64,000 nt of DNA from Armillaria gallica (GCA_037576215.1 JBANDB010000003.1:2666001-2730000); one strand, 5' to 3'; positions 48,401 through 59,718 are shown, counted from the first letter of the stretch. Numbers and translations are program-made. Notes: a model not told the origin generated them from the sequence alone.

Positions 48401-49830
48401 GGGATGGTCGGCTAATGTCCCAGTTTGGAGGAGGTTCTGGATTCGGGTCCGGCCAGGACGTCAATGAAGGCGAGGCGATCAAACTCATGGAGGAGTTGAA
48501 GGTCAAGGCCATTCATGTTCGGGGCTGTGGCTTGGGATCGCCGGGTTCGTTGAAGAGGAAGCATGATCTTGTAGAGGAACGCGATGAAGAAGCAGGACAA
48601 GATATGGAAATCTTCCCGGAGTATGCGGACGATGATGAAGAGACACATCGAGAGATTTTCAATGATTTACTGTCCCCACAACCACCGCCTGAACCTACGC
48701 CACGAGAGCCTGAGCTTCCTCTTCCACCGTTCCGGTCACCTAACTCTAATCCTTCTGCAATGGATCCGTCGAAAGCCGGAAAGGATGAGAAGAAGAAGCA
48801 CGCGAAGAGAAGTTATCCGGCGGTCGGTATTCGGATCAGACCTGGGAAGGAAGGTTGTTCACCTTTCACCAGGCGTAAGCTTGATTCTGTGTCTTCGTTG
48901 AGCTCTGCTACGCCTTCATCAGGTGCTGATAAACACCATCCCCCCGTTTCATCGCCGCTAGCGTCTTCTATGCCTGCCCCCGCATCATATCAGCCACCTC
49001 TGTCGTCTTCGCAACACCCGCCTGCTCCTCTTACGTCCCCCTTCGAGTCTGAAGCATTACGTTCGAGGTCGGCTACGGTATCTCAGGATCCTCCGTTGCC
49101 GCCGTTTACTCCACGTCGGACTGAGCAACAGAACACGACCGTAAACTATCCTTATCCTAACGTAGATGGATCGAGACCAGACGTTTCTCGACGATACACT
49201 CTACCTGGGTATCCGCAGCCTCCCCAATCGCAACCTCTCCAAATTCAGTCACAAGGACCAAACTTTGCTCCCGGGTTATATGACCGCGCAGGTTCTTACG
49301 ATTCTCACCCCAGTTATGATCAAAATGATAGTCGGTTTGAGCCTGGAGAATCGTATGTTTCTGCACAGAGTCCGTATCTCGCATCAAGCCCCTTTGGAGG
49401 AGCAGTAACGACATCCAGTGGCCCGCTTTCTGCGGCAAGCTCTCCTTATACGACAGGTTCAGCCCATGTTCATACGCCCACTTATGCACCGACGCAGAGT
49501 CCCCCCATAATACCGGTACAGTCTCCTATCGTTGCACCACAGCAGTATTACGCAGCCACACCGTTTGATTCGCCAACGTACCCCTCGCCTTTTACCAATG
49601 ATGGTGTGAATATTGGTATTCCTCCTTCGCAAGCGCAAGAGATGTACGAGCGCCGTGAGGGTGATGTGAAGCCTAGTTTGGACAGGCAGTCTTCCTATGC
49701 TCAGCAGTATCAGGGAGAGCCCATGGCGCAATCTTGGCCACCACAGCCGAGTACGGAGCAGTCCAATGCATCTGGATCGTACTGGCAAGCTTCAGCGGCG
49801 GGGGAGTATAAATTCTATTCAACTCAGTAA
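45463..49830 (+). CDS. Zn2Cys6 transcription factor with fungal-specific TF domain
   Basis: Seven exons (45463-45518, 45568-45604, 45658-45764, 45824-47225, 47280-47494, 47556-47741, 47799-49830) encode about 1,344 residues. The zinc cluster spans residues 29-57: CAECKRLKLKCDRRNPC, GSCTKRDTVARC, six cysteines with normal spacing, split by an intron after the first cysteine pair half. A dimerisation coiled coil follows (LHSLNNRLIQVEALLAQLTS). The middle homology region is in exons 4-7, including VNIARRMGLARDP, VEMRRRIWWDVLYYDVFVSD and LGHSPLIGDDFNTKLP, the RRIWW motif being typical of PF04082. The C-terminal 450 residues are Pro/Ser/Gln-rich, a likely activation region. Target genes are unknown. 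The intron at 47742-47798 is stop-free and a multiple of three. It converges with the protoglobin gene. Confidence 0.92.
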
Positions 49831-50145
49831 TGAAACCTGGACGACGACTCGAAGGATATGGGTACGGATTAAATATTATATGCTCATCGTTCTTTCTCTT
49901 TGTATGTGGAACTTAATCTTGTTTTGCTAAAAATATATGTACAGTACGCGGTATACCCTTCTTTATCGTCCATGTGCATCATCTTGTATTGATAGGTCGT
50001 TATGCTACTATTTTCTTTCATTTTATACTCAGTTATTACGTTAGTGGAGTGGAGAAGAGGAAATCTTGAAATTGGATATATTTAGTGTACAATTAACGTC
50101 GGTATCATTACGAAGTAGGGCTACAACAAATGTGAAGAGAAGCGT
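49831..50145. other. Convergent 3' intergenic spacer
   Basis: About 315 AT-rich bp between the transcription factor and protoglobin stop codons. It must hold both polyadenylation regions; no gene or repeat is visible. Confidence 0.6.
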
Positions 50146-51194
50146 TCATTCATTGATATAGTGTCGTGCAAAGAGGTCATTTTGAATCCATATCACCTAT
50201 TAAAGCCGTTCAGCTGGGGTACTTTGGCAGTAAAGACAAGGGCATACCTTGGTGATGGCGCTAATAGCATCGATCTTTTCCTGCATTGACAGCTTATCGT
50301 CAGGCAATTGGAGGATAGCGGTCTGCAGAACGTCGCAAACCCAGCCAAGAGCCAATGCACAATCTCTATCTGTATGCATTTTACGATTAAACAAAAAGCA
50401 GAAAGGGTAGAGGGAGAGCCTACTTACAGGGTACAATCAGCGGAGGTGCATGTGCCCTGTGCTTGAAACTCTTGACACCGGTGTGCATGATACCGACTTT
50501 GTCGAGGTATGCCCAAGTCTTCGGCGAGGAGTAATCAGCGGTGATGATTCGTCGGGCCCAGGCTTTCATGAAAATCTGGCCAAGGGTTCTGCGTGAGCGA
50601 GATCGGGAACTCAATAAGGCGAGCATACCTTTCGGTATATGAGCTGTGGGCTGTCTAAGGTAAGGTCCTCTAATTTCGCTGGTAGCGGCCCGTCAAAGCC
50701 CTGATAGAAGTCAGTAACTTGCCAATACTCAAACGGGGAGGCAAATACAAACCTCATTCCGTTCCATGAAGATCTATCAGCGGTAATGAGTAATAATCAC
50801 GCCGACGCTGGCTCAGCACACGCACCTGTTTCGTGACATCAAACTCGAACAGCTTTGAATAGAGCCCATCCACGACTTCAGGGATACTCCCGTATATTAA
50901 CGGGCTAGTCTTATTGAGTATGTCCTGCTGGGGCTTTCCGAAACCAAGGAAATCCTTCAGGTAGGCCATTCGTGCATTTATCGAAGTTCGTAAGAGCTCT
51001 GGGTCGATTTCCTGCGCCGTAGGATCTTCAGGGAGGGAGGCGCCAGTAACTGGACAGGTGGCCGTATCAGAAGCAACGGTGCCAGTAGCTGGGCACTTTG
51101 CCTCCTCCTTTTCAGCGTGTGGTGCTTGCAGACCGTCATCCTGGAGTCGTGGTGCTGAAATATTCAGCGAGTCGAGTTTCAGGGTGTCCGTCAT
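50146..51194 (-). CDS. Protoglobin/globin-sensor-domain protein
   Basis: Six exons (51194-50826, 50773-50753, 50700-50629, 50575-50428, 50369-50248, 50196-50146) encode about 260 residues. Residues 65-260 match the protoglobin (globin-sensor) family: MAYLKDFLGFGKPQQDILNK, EVVDGLYSKLFEFDVTK, GFDGPLPAKLEDLTLDSPQL, IITADYSSPKTWAYLDKVG, MHTGVKSFKHR, and the end WIQNDLFARHYINE. His185 in KVGIMHTG is the probable proximal haem ligand. These proteins bind haem and diatomic gases; in fungi their role is unproven. The first 60 residues are an extension with two CPxTG motifs (residues 34-38 and 47-51). Exon 2 is only 21 nt (IFMERNE). The last intron had to be extended past an in-frame stop to recover the conserved C-terminus. 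Confidence 0.9.
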
Positions 51195-52994
51195 GATTGG
51201 CCTGTCGTGGTGGATGGAGTGCACGGTGCTTTATAACCAAGCGAGAGCGTCTGTACGACAGCCGGGAAAGCCAATAGACGTCGCCCCTCCACCAGATATC
51301 GTCTAGACCGTAGGAACAGCCAATGAGATGAGAGCGTATTGATGGTGAAACGCTCCAGACATACTTTCCGGGGCCTGGACCTGGGTGAGAACGGCCGAAA
51401 ACGGGAACACGACAGACGGTCCTCCGAATTGGGTCCACCGCCAAGGCGCAGCGCGTTCGTGTCGACGGCGTAGGCGGCGAATTCGAGGAACTATTATTGT
51501 GTTAGACTCAGCCTCGGAGCCAATTGACTGCTTAACTTCCAATCTCACGCCATCCCACAAGTGAAAACTTGGACGTCGCTCATGTCTGCAGACACCTTGT
51601 GTATTGTTCTTTACTTAGGCAGTGATGATCATGCAAGGTAGCTGCGCTTACTATACTCCAGCGAATCACAGCACTAGTATTACGACACACGGAGGAGTGC
51701 ATTCCCCAAGAACCACGGTGTAACCATGCTCTGTTCATAAGGACTCGGAGGTCGTGTTGGTTCGTAAAACATTCATCTATGCCAAGAAGGCTCGACACTG
51801 GCAGCTTGAACGTTGCCCACTCAAAGAAGCCTCATCTCAACAAAAAAAGTAGTTGCAGGCGTGTCTTCTTGAGAATTTGGGGTCCCTCTTTGGACAAGAT
51901 TTATTAATCATTCTTCAACGAAGCAATTGCACATGCCCTCACAGACACCAGAGACGTAGGAGACATTCCAACTTTCAAGGCTGTTTCGAACCGACGGAAT
52001 GGTTGGGAATCACAGGGAACTTTCAGTTCCGGGCCACGCATATGTCACGCATTGTGTCCATATCTGTTATTAAGAATAACACCTATCTCCACGGTTAAAG
52101 ATCCCCAGCTTTCGAAGTATTGTGGGGAAGAATATGTCAGGACCATAAAGAACGACTTTAGCGACAACGATCCAAGTCGGGGAAATGAGTCGTTCGTTCG
52201 TGTTCATCACCGAATAACGGCGTAAGAAGGTCCGGTTCTCAAGTCCTTGAATTTTGCAAGGGGGTCGTGTGCGTGCATGTTTTCATTCTCGACTTGTGAG
52301 GTAAACCTCGAGGCCTCAAAGGAAAAGATGGGGACTAGAAGCATATTCGCTACTCATGTCAAGAAGCTAGTGGCGAGACGGTGGATTCCTTCCCCGAACG
52401 CGAGAAAAAAGAGGCCGCTGTCCCCGAGATGATAGGCGCGACGATATTAGAGCGCCTAGGTCTTGAAATTTTACAACCCTCTCGGCAATGTCTTTTTCTT
52501 GACTAAACCAAAATCAATGGACTGTTCTCCAATGAAGGACGATGCAGACGTACCAACGTCTGATTCACCGGGCGATATACCCTTGAGACCACCGACATGC
52601 CCAGAACCTTGGACTTGGAATTCCCCTTCACTCTCCGACATTCAACCATAGGAAAGATTTGTCACAGGAGGCTGTCGGATATTTGAACATCAAACAGTCT
52701 TTTTATCAGGAATTCGGAGGCAGGAGCAGGGCGAAAGACAGAGTAAGAATTCCGAATTTTGACGTTTTATGACGGTTCAAGGAAACATCCGAATTTCATT
52801 CAGGGCGTCGCAACGAAAATCCGTTACGCGTTCTATTGATCAATCAAGCCAAAGTTCGGAAAACAAGAAAAGATCAGATCCTCACTGCTCGAACCACCAG
52901 TCTAAACCCATCCCGGCCGGGCAGAATGAGCATCCAAATCCATTGAGCAGTATAGTGATTATTAACTTATAACGATACCCAAGATAACCCCTCA
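51195..52994. other. Intergenic, nothing recognised
   Basis: The 1.8 kb between the protoglobin start and the 3' end of the CDF transporter contains short frames on both strands only. No family, RNA gene or clear repeat could be supported. Confidence 0.45.
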
Positions 52995-55171
52995 TCACCC
53001 TCTAACGACTCCCACAGTCACTTCCCTCTCGCCGCCCAGCGCATTCGTACATCGTTCCCAAGTCCATTTAGTCAGTGATAGCACCTCATCGTCACCCAAA
53101 TCCGGCCGCACATGGAGCTCCATCGTCACCACGAGCGTCCCACCCTTGCACGTTGGCGTGAGCTGCCATATATGTGGGGCGGGGAGGTGGAGCACTTGGG
53201 GATGTCGCTCGACCTCGCGCATTGCGCGTAAAAACGCCTCCATCCGCCCGCCAGCGGAGCCCCGGGGAGGTGACGTCTGAAGGAGCACAGCTCCTAGTAT
53301 GACGGACGCGCTATAAGAGACGTTGAAAGTCACAACGGTTATCAGGGTCGCGATCACGAGGTCGCAAGCTTGGTGTTGGGATCTAGATCAGATTAAACGT
53401 TGAACAGGCGCATTACGGGGAAGAGATTTCACTTACGAGGGAATGAGGAAGGAGACAAAAAGGATACACAGTGCGAATAAGAGAGAGCTCGAAATGTAAG
53501 GATTGGAGAGTATGATCGCAGAGGGAGATGTAGGCGGGAGATCGCGTACGTGGTGAGTAGTAGATAACGAACGAATATATGCGCCAAGCGATGGTATCCG
53601 GTTTCCGGTCACTGAAAATTACTGCGGTTAACCAAGTTTCGCAGAGCACGAATGTACAAGAAATCGTACCGGTGACCAACTTGTCGTGATTGTTGAAAAA
53701 GAATGCAGATGCTACTATCGAGCAGATAGAAAGCAGTATTGAGATGACAGGGAACTCAATCCTGGGCTTCGTTAGAGAGCAATCTCAAAATATGAGATAG
53801 ACATACCCGAATCCAGTCTCTTCATCCCCATGGTGGTGGTGGTGCCCGTCTCCGCCTCCCATACTCAACAAAACGTGTTCGACGGTCTCTTTGCAGACAT
53901 ACACCGAAGAAAACATCAGATACACAGACTGGGCGAACATGAGTACGGTTTCTATCCGCGCATTCCTGCGTCACCGTCAGCATCATGACTCAACATGGAG
54001 AAAAGAAGTGTTAAACTGACCCATATGGCCGTCGTATCCTCTCCTTTTTCCGAGTTCCATTACCCAGCCAGCCAGGAAGGACACTCCCTAAACCAAGCCC
54101 AAACGCATCAAACACGACCCAATATCCCAGACCTGTGCACCCTAGAGAGCCTATTTGCTGACCGCATACCCACAACCACGCGCCCAGGATGAATTGCGCG
54201 AACGTCAAGGATATGGCACCCATAGGCACACTCGGCTCTAGGTCTTCGTCATCATGGGTGTGACTAGTAGATGAAGCAGAAGTCGGTATAGGCGACACTG
54301 GCGTCCACTGCGAAACAGGCGAAGGTGTAGACAAGGTATGCAGGTCCTCAGGCCTGACCTGGGAGCCAGGCTCCAGGAAAGAGAAAAAATTGTGAGAGAG
54401 GGAGTGTTTGTGATGGTGACCCCGTCTTGAAGAGGATGCGGACGAGGATGACTTGGACATGAGCGGTGGCATTGGAAGGCCTGCTGAAGAAGGCGGACGT
54501 CCACCGAACGTGAATCCGGCGCCAAGAGGAGTAAGGGGAGGTCGCATGCTCATGCTGGGATCGGCTGAAGGAATCGAAGATACTGGCGCTTCAAAGCCGC
54601 CAGCTGCTTCGACCTCTTGCGAGCCGTCCTCGGAAATGGTGGCTTCTGGAAGAGAACCGGGCCGCGGGAAGAAAACGGAGAGGTTGCGGGAGTGAATTCG
54701 GGAATGTCGACGGCTCTGTTTTGGTGAAGTTTCGTTGGGGGAGGTCAACGCGGTAGGCGCCGACTGGGAGGTCGGTATGGTTAGTGAGTTGCCAGGGAAG
54801 GAAAAGGACAGTGGCGAAGGGAGCGGCGGGGAGTACGGCATCGATACTGTACGTGTTCGAGCATGGCTGGAAGGAAATGTAGAGCGAGAAGGAGAGAGCG
54901 TTGCGCCGTTCGTCCCTGGTGGAGTACGTGGAACGTTGAACACTGTTCGAAACGGGCCGGCAGAGGCAAGTTTTGGTTCGAAATTTGGCGTCGACTGGAC
55001 TCGATTTCGAGGCGGCGGCGGGACGATAATGGACGGTACCACCCTTGGCGGCGTCACTGGCGGCGTCGACTGCTCAACTACGAGGATGCTCTCGTCGTCG
55101 TCGGGATTGCTTGATTTGCGTCGGTGAAGGGCGGGTGCTGGTTCCATTTTAAGACAGCAAGCCTGGCCCAT
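52995..55171 (-). CDS. Cation diffusion facilitator (zinc-type) transporter
   Basis: Five exons (55171-54021, 53965-53807, 53761-53670, 53611-53437, 53382-52995) encode about 654 residues. The first 300 are disordered and Ser/Pro-rich. The transmembrane part follows: GAISLTFAQFILGAWLWVCG, GCTGLGYWVVFDAFGLGLGS, RIRRPYGNARIETVLMFAQS, VYLMFSSVYVCKETVEHVLL, IEFPVISILLSICSIVASAF, SSSLLFALCILFVSFLIPS, TLITVVTFNVSYSASVILGA. A His-rich loop (GGGDGHHHHHGDEE) lies between helices, as in zinc-handling CDF proteins. The C-terminal cytosolic domain is ERHPQVLHLPAPHIWQLTP, TLVVTMELHVRPDL. The layout suits a Msc2/ZnT5-type carrier moving zinc into the secretory pathway, which is inferred. Two starts are possible: 55171 (MGQACCLK) and 55147 (MEPAPALH). 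Confidence 0.87.
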
Positions 55172-55482
55172 ATATTCAATAGGATCTCAGGATATAAGAA
55201 ATACAAGGATACTCACCTGGCAGCGACGTCTCTCTAGCTAGTAAGTAAATGCACTGATATCGCACTCTAAGTCGGCTCCGGTGCTTCTACACGTATAGAT
55301 CAATAGCCCTGCACGCGTACCTGCCAGCGTGAATCAGCTTTTCTCTGCAGGAATACAGCATTGGAGATATCTACCTTTGCCTTCAGTACATGAAGGTAAC
55401 TTTTCAGGAGAACGTGGAGGCAAAAGGCAACAAGCTCGGCGAACCCTAACCCTAAATTGCCACTCTCACTTTTACTACCATC
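55172..55482. promoter_or_regulatory. Divergent promoter, CDF transporter and ctk3
   Basis: The 311-bp gap between divergent starts carries a telobox-like element AACCCTAACCCTAAA at 55442-55456, only 27 bp before the ctk3 ATG. No TATA box is evident. Confidence 0.5.
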
Positions 55483-56496
55483 ATGGATCCCTTCGAAGTC
55501 AGAATCCAGTTCTTAGCCCTGCTGCGTCGTTTGAATGCGTATGTACTCCCATTTTACCCCTTCGTGTTTCCTCTCAACGTCGCTCAATTCAGTACTCAAC
55601 AGTCAATCCACAAAGCAGTGGCCTTCGCTGTGAAATACTTTGCACCATGCGGGGAGGATCTCTGGGATTGTATCGTCGAGGAATGCCAAAAGGTATTTAC
55701 ATGCACAGGATGACATGTTTCTCCTCTAACTGCTTGACAGGGCTCGATAAACTCAAGGATAAATACCTTATACTTCCTTGACTCTCTCTGCGAAATGTCT
55801 CTACTTGTCAAATCCCATGCAAAGGTCGTACGGTCAAACAGACCCGAAAGCAACCAATACGTGGATTATGTCGCCCGCGATTTAGGCAAGATTGTCGAAT
55901 GTGTTGTACCTTCGGGGAGGGAGGGTCTTCCAAATCTCATCAGCACACGTCAGGTCAGTCGACTATCCTATATACTGAATTTTTCCTTTTCTCGGGTGCA
56001 GAAGGAGAACTATGAAATATTCCCACACCGAGAGATAGCACTTCTACGCTTCCCGCCATCTAAGGTTCCCGAATTCTTACCTCCTCCTCAGATCCTTGAA
56101 AGCTGGAAAACCAAACGTGTCATCGACCCCGAAATAATCGACGAAGCCCTGTCCAACATTAGCGCCCGCGAAAACAACCCAGGAGAGAGCAGCAGCACCC
56201 ACCGCGCCCACCTCCCAAGACAAGAAATATTCAAAAGGATAGAAGAGGACCGAGAACGGCACAAACGACTCCGAGAGCGTCGGTGGGTGCAGCCAATATC
56301 ACACAACCCGTCAACTCAGCAGTTGACGTCGTTCATGCCATTCACGGAGAAGGGTGACGGGGAGTTTGAGCTGAGCTTGGATATCGAGTTTGAGAACGAG
56401 TGGGATACGGTGAGCGATTGGAATGAGGACGACGAAGAGGCGTGTGCGGAAGAGAATGCACTTTGTTTCCCTTCGACGAATAGCGGCGTTTCATAG
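55483..56496 (+). CDS. CTK3: CTD kinase I gamma subunit (Ctk3 family)
   Basis: Four exons (55483-55538, 55593-55692, 55741-55953, 56092-56496) encode about 257 residues. The N-terminal CID-like domain is clear: MDPFEVRIQFLALLRRLNA, SIHKAVAFAVKYFAPCGEDL, WDCIVEECQKGSINSRINTL, YFLDSLCEMSLLVKSHAK, VDYVARDLGKIVECVVP. It is followed by the conserved ILESWKTKRVIDPEIIDEAL and a basic helix (RIEEDRERHKRLRERRWV), then an acidic tail. In yeasts the protein, with a CDK and a cyclin, phosphorylates Ser2 of the RNA polymerase II CTD. The third intron is 138 nt with the conserved join (STRQ|ILESW); an internal acceptor at 56000-56001 would instead add 30 residues. Confidence 0.93.
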
Positions 56497-57530
56497 TTTT
56501 ACTCCACGTCTGCATACTCGGAATGTGTGCCGCAATTGTGCGTTCACGTTCTTCAAGATACCTTGTATTCATGTTTCTAATATTTACCGAAATCTTCTCC
56601 AAGACGGTCAGTACAGAGACTCATACTCTCAACAGACCCCGGAAATGCAGCTGCCGAATGGAAGAGCCCAGGACGCGTCTCCACTTGAGAACTTTAGGAG
56701 CTCTGAGGTCGCTTCTTCCGCATAGGTAACCCTTGCTTTTGATGCCCTCGCACTATGGCTTTGCATATCGTTAGCATCGTTCTGAAAGGGCAAGAAAGGA
56801 CCGCATATAGCGACGTGAGGCACGAACGGCTCGAGACTTGTGATCGGCCAAGTTAAGCGCAGAAAAGAACGAGCATCATTGCTCTTTCCCCATTATTTGG
56901 CTAGGCACTGCCAACCAAGCAACGCGATCTCTTTGGGACATTCGGAGCTCGTGTATTTTCACTCGCTCCTTCTTCCAAGTCGCTTCGTCGGCTCTCCTCG
57001 CTCTCTCTCTTTGACCCACCCGCCCTACTCTCTTCTGTGTTTGGGTTGTGCCTGGTTTGACGCAGCAGCTACGTTTCTCAGCTGTCCGGGTTCCAGGTAT
57101 CCCGAACGCCTGAGATTTCAGCTCTACCACTACGCAAGTCTGAGCTTCCGGCTTCCTTTCCCCCGGTACAACTTTTCATTGCCGGTCCTTCCTCCGCTCG
57201 ACTAGCTCATACCTCGAAGCTGATTTCTCTCACCCCCAACCCAAGAAATCATAGAAGCCTTGTCTCTTACACACAAATTACATTTCTATCATTTCCTTCC
57301 TATCATACATCTCTCGTGTCCCTTCCGCAGCTTAACTTGGTGCATATTTGAGGGCCAAAATTGGCTAGGTATTCTACCGAACAAACCTTTTCTCAGGAGC
57401 TTCCCGGGGCCTCTTCACTCCTAACTCTGACGTTCAACTTGCGTTCAACTCCACGGCATCAAGGCAAGCAGCGTCGGTAAGTTCGTGCCTTTCTCTAGTG
57501 TCTAGCAGCTGACGATATCTTCCAGGTATC
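56497..57530. other. Intergenic and 5' leader of the F-box gene
   Basis: About 1 kb without a gene. Long pyrimidine-rich tracts from 56950 to 57430 look like a promoter and leader. The last part contains a 5' UTR intron (57477-57525, GTAAGT...CTGAC...CAG, 49 nt) immediately before the ATG; its equivalent is conserved in the downstream pseudogene. Confidence 0.6.
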
Positions 57531-59033
57531 ATGGTTGTCTCGACGCGGAGTACAACGCGTTCATCAGACTGTGACACCTCTACTCAAGATGCCCGTGCAC
57601 GAAAAAGCCGTAGCAAACGGAAGAGGCTTGCCAGTCAGTCTCCGCAGCGTTCGCCGTCTCCATCTCATCCATCAACGGCTTTACCCGACCTTCCAAACGA
57701 ACTCTTACATGAAATCCTTGATGAACTGCCTCCCTCGGACAAAACCACCATCGCTCTAGCCACAACGTGTCGCAGACTTAACGAATTCGTCATGGCACAT
57801 CATTTTGGCTCAGTTTCCTCCCGAAACTTCAGGAGGAATAGTGGCGATCAACCCTTTTCCTCTTTCCGAGCGCTTCGCTTGTCGTTCATTTACAAACCGC
57901 GTCTGTCCTCTATCTATTGCAATTTTTCCGAGAATTTTGGCAAGGAGATGAAGGAGGTCCAGCGATCTCTCCCCATTCTCAAGGCTATGGGGACGGAGTT
58001 TCACGTCTCTTTTATGGGCATGTATTGGCCAAAGCCGCCAACGGAGAAGCACGTTGCTTTTTTCAAGGATCTCAGCAAACTCAGGTGCACCGCGATAGAC
58101 ACGCATGCATCGTATCCGGGTGAGGATGCAACCACCGTAACAGGCGCGCCTGCACGCATAGGGCCTGGCCCACCATACCTTACCCAATTGTCAACAGTCA
58201 CCTTGACTGTTCATCCGAAGCAGTATATGGCTTGGATACTGCAGTCTATGAAAGAGTCACCTGTGAAGGTGTTGACTCTTTGTTACTCTCATAATAAAGC
58301 CCTTAAAACAATCGCCAAGACTACCCTCAACAGTCTTCAAACAGTGACACTCTTGGACTGCAGGGTCAGTTTCACCGTTGTTACAGCCTTTCTTAAAAGC
58401 CACCCACGCATTAAATCGCTCGACACTAGAACATGGGACCCTTTAACAAGGATCACACCCAAGTGTCTTAAGGAGACACAGCGAGGTTCCGGGACGTCGT
58501 TCAAACCCGCGACTCGCCTGTCATTGTCGAGTATCACCGGTACAGCAACTGCCATTCATTGGCTACTTGAGTCTTCGGAAGTCTTTCCTTTCCTTGAACG
58601 GGTCAATATTACGGATGGAGACGCCACAGAAATACAGGAAGCACTTTTCCAGATATCCCATATCCGTACAGTTCGTCACCTCTGCCTCCGCCTCGAAGAC
58701 TTGAATGAATGGCTGCAGTTCAAATTTCCTCATGGAACTTGTGATGTGAAGAGGGCAGAAGAGCTGCTTACAGGGATTACCGACTTTTCGATATCCTTAG
58801 ATGATCGGGATGTGATCCGTACCGTCAGAATTCCCATCGCAGCGGCTTTGATCCCGAATTTGGAGCGGTTCCATATAACGTCTCGATGCTCGGAGAGGGA
58901 ACAACTCAATTTCGTCAAAAAGATGAAAGATGCCTGCCCTGGTTTGAAGATGGTGGCTGTGGATTCATTTCTCTGGTATACGAATCCGGAGTGGTTGCAG
59001 CAGAAGGAGAAGGAACTGGATGACAGGGAGTAG
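57531..59033 (+). CDS. F-box protein, single-exon coding region
   Basis: One exon encodes 500 residues. A basic, Ser-rich N-terminus (ARARKSRSKRKRLAS) precedes the F-box at residues 49-92: LPDLPNELLHEILDELPPSD, KTTIALATTCRRLNEFVMAH. The remainder has alternating hydrophobic strands and helices typical of divergent LRR-type F-box proteins (VKVLTLCYSHNKALKTIAKT, LNSLQTVTLLDCRVSF, HIRTVRHLCLRLEDL). It should act as a substrate adaptor of an SCF ligase; the target is unknown. A 49-nt 5' UTR intron ends six bases before the ATG. A disabled tandem copy follows at 59719. Confidence 0.85.
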   Translation: MVVSTRSTTRSSDCDTSTQDARARKSRSKRKRLASQSPQRSPSPSHPSTALPDLPNELLHEILDELPPSDKTTIALATTCRRLNEFVMAHHFGSVSSRNFRRNSGDQPFSSFRALRLSFIYKPRLSSIYCNFSENFGKEMKEVQRSLPILKAMGTEFHVSFMGMYWPKPPTEKHVAFFKDLSKLRCTAIDTHASYPGEDATTVTGAPARIGPGPPYLTQLSTVTLTVHPKQYMAWILQSMKESPVKVLTLCYSHNKALKTIAKTTLNSLQTVTLLDCRVSFTVVTAFLKSHPRIKSLDTRTWDPLTRITPKCLKETQRGSGTSFKPATRLSLSSITGTATAIHWLLESSEVFPFLERVNITDGDATEIQEALFQISHIRTVRHLCLRLEDLNEWLQFKFPHGTCDVKRAEELLTGITDFSISLDDRDVIRTVRIPIAAALIPNLERFHITSRCSEREQLNFVKKMKDACPGLKMVAVDSFLWYTNPEWLQQKEKELDDRE

Positions 59034-59718
59034 TTGCTGGACAGTGAAGTATCCGAGTCGGAACTCGATAATGCACCGCTAAAAATCTAGGGAGACGATC
59101 TTATTCTTTTCAATCCTAAATGCCCCACCTGTTTCTTTTCGAAAATCTTTACACATTGTGCATACGTTCTGCCAATAGAGCGAGGTTGCTAACGTTTAAC
59201 GAGATTGTCGACATCCTGATCAATGCCAATGATCACCCACCAAGTCCGATTGACGATCCCATTGAGTGCGACGGACTGCGAAGCAGATAACGGCAAAATG
59301 CAAATGATGCTGCGTCAGAGGCTTGCAATGGGCCTATTACAATTCACAACCGCGAGTTTACATGACTAGTAAGACCGTGTAATATCGATTTGGAGCTTGC
59401 TCCAGTGACCTGCTGCCTTCCAAAACTTAACACCCAGGTACTCATTAACACTACCTTTGGCGACCACTTATTGGCATGTGTTATTAACCTTAACTTGTGT
59501 TAGTAACTAACATTAACATTGTTAATAACATCACACTTATTAACCGTAGCCTCCCGACTGCAAAGGGGTCTCGTATCACGTGCGATATCAACCGTGCGAC
59601 TCGACAGCTTGAAGCTGAACTGAAACCCAACTACTACTACCAGTGTCAAGTCAGGTCACCGTCGGTCAGCATGCGTCTTTTTCAAGTCTCTAGCAGCTGA
59701 AGACATCTACCAGGTATC
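59034..59718. other. Intergenic between F-box gene and its broken copy
   Basis: Contains an AT-rich run built of ttaac/attaac words (about 59475-59545). Homology to the upstream gene's leader begins near 59655 and includes an intact-looking 49-nt intron (59665-59713). Confidence 0.6.

Noticed and set aside
50200..50247. Protoglobin ending at VCPCLYCQSTPAERL
   Set aside because: Reading through the donor gives this tail, but removing the 51-nt intron 50197-50247 restores the family C-terminus WIQNDLFARHYINE.
54453..55127. Plus-strand Gly-rich frames of 80-130 codons
   Set aside because: They are shadows of the Ser/Pro-rich N-terminus of the CDF transporter on the minus strand.
59475..59545. 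Telomere-like or CRISPR-like repeat
   Set aside because: The ttaac/attaac words are irregular and AT-rich without fixed period or spacers; treated as simple sequence.
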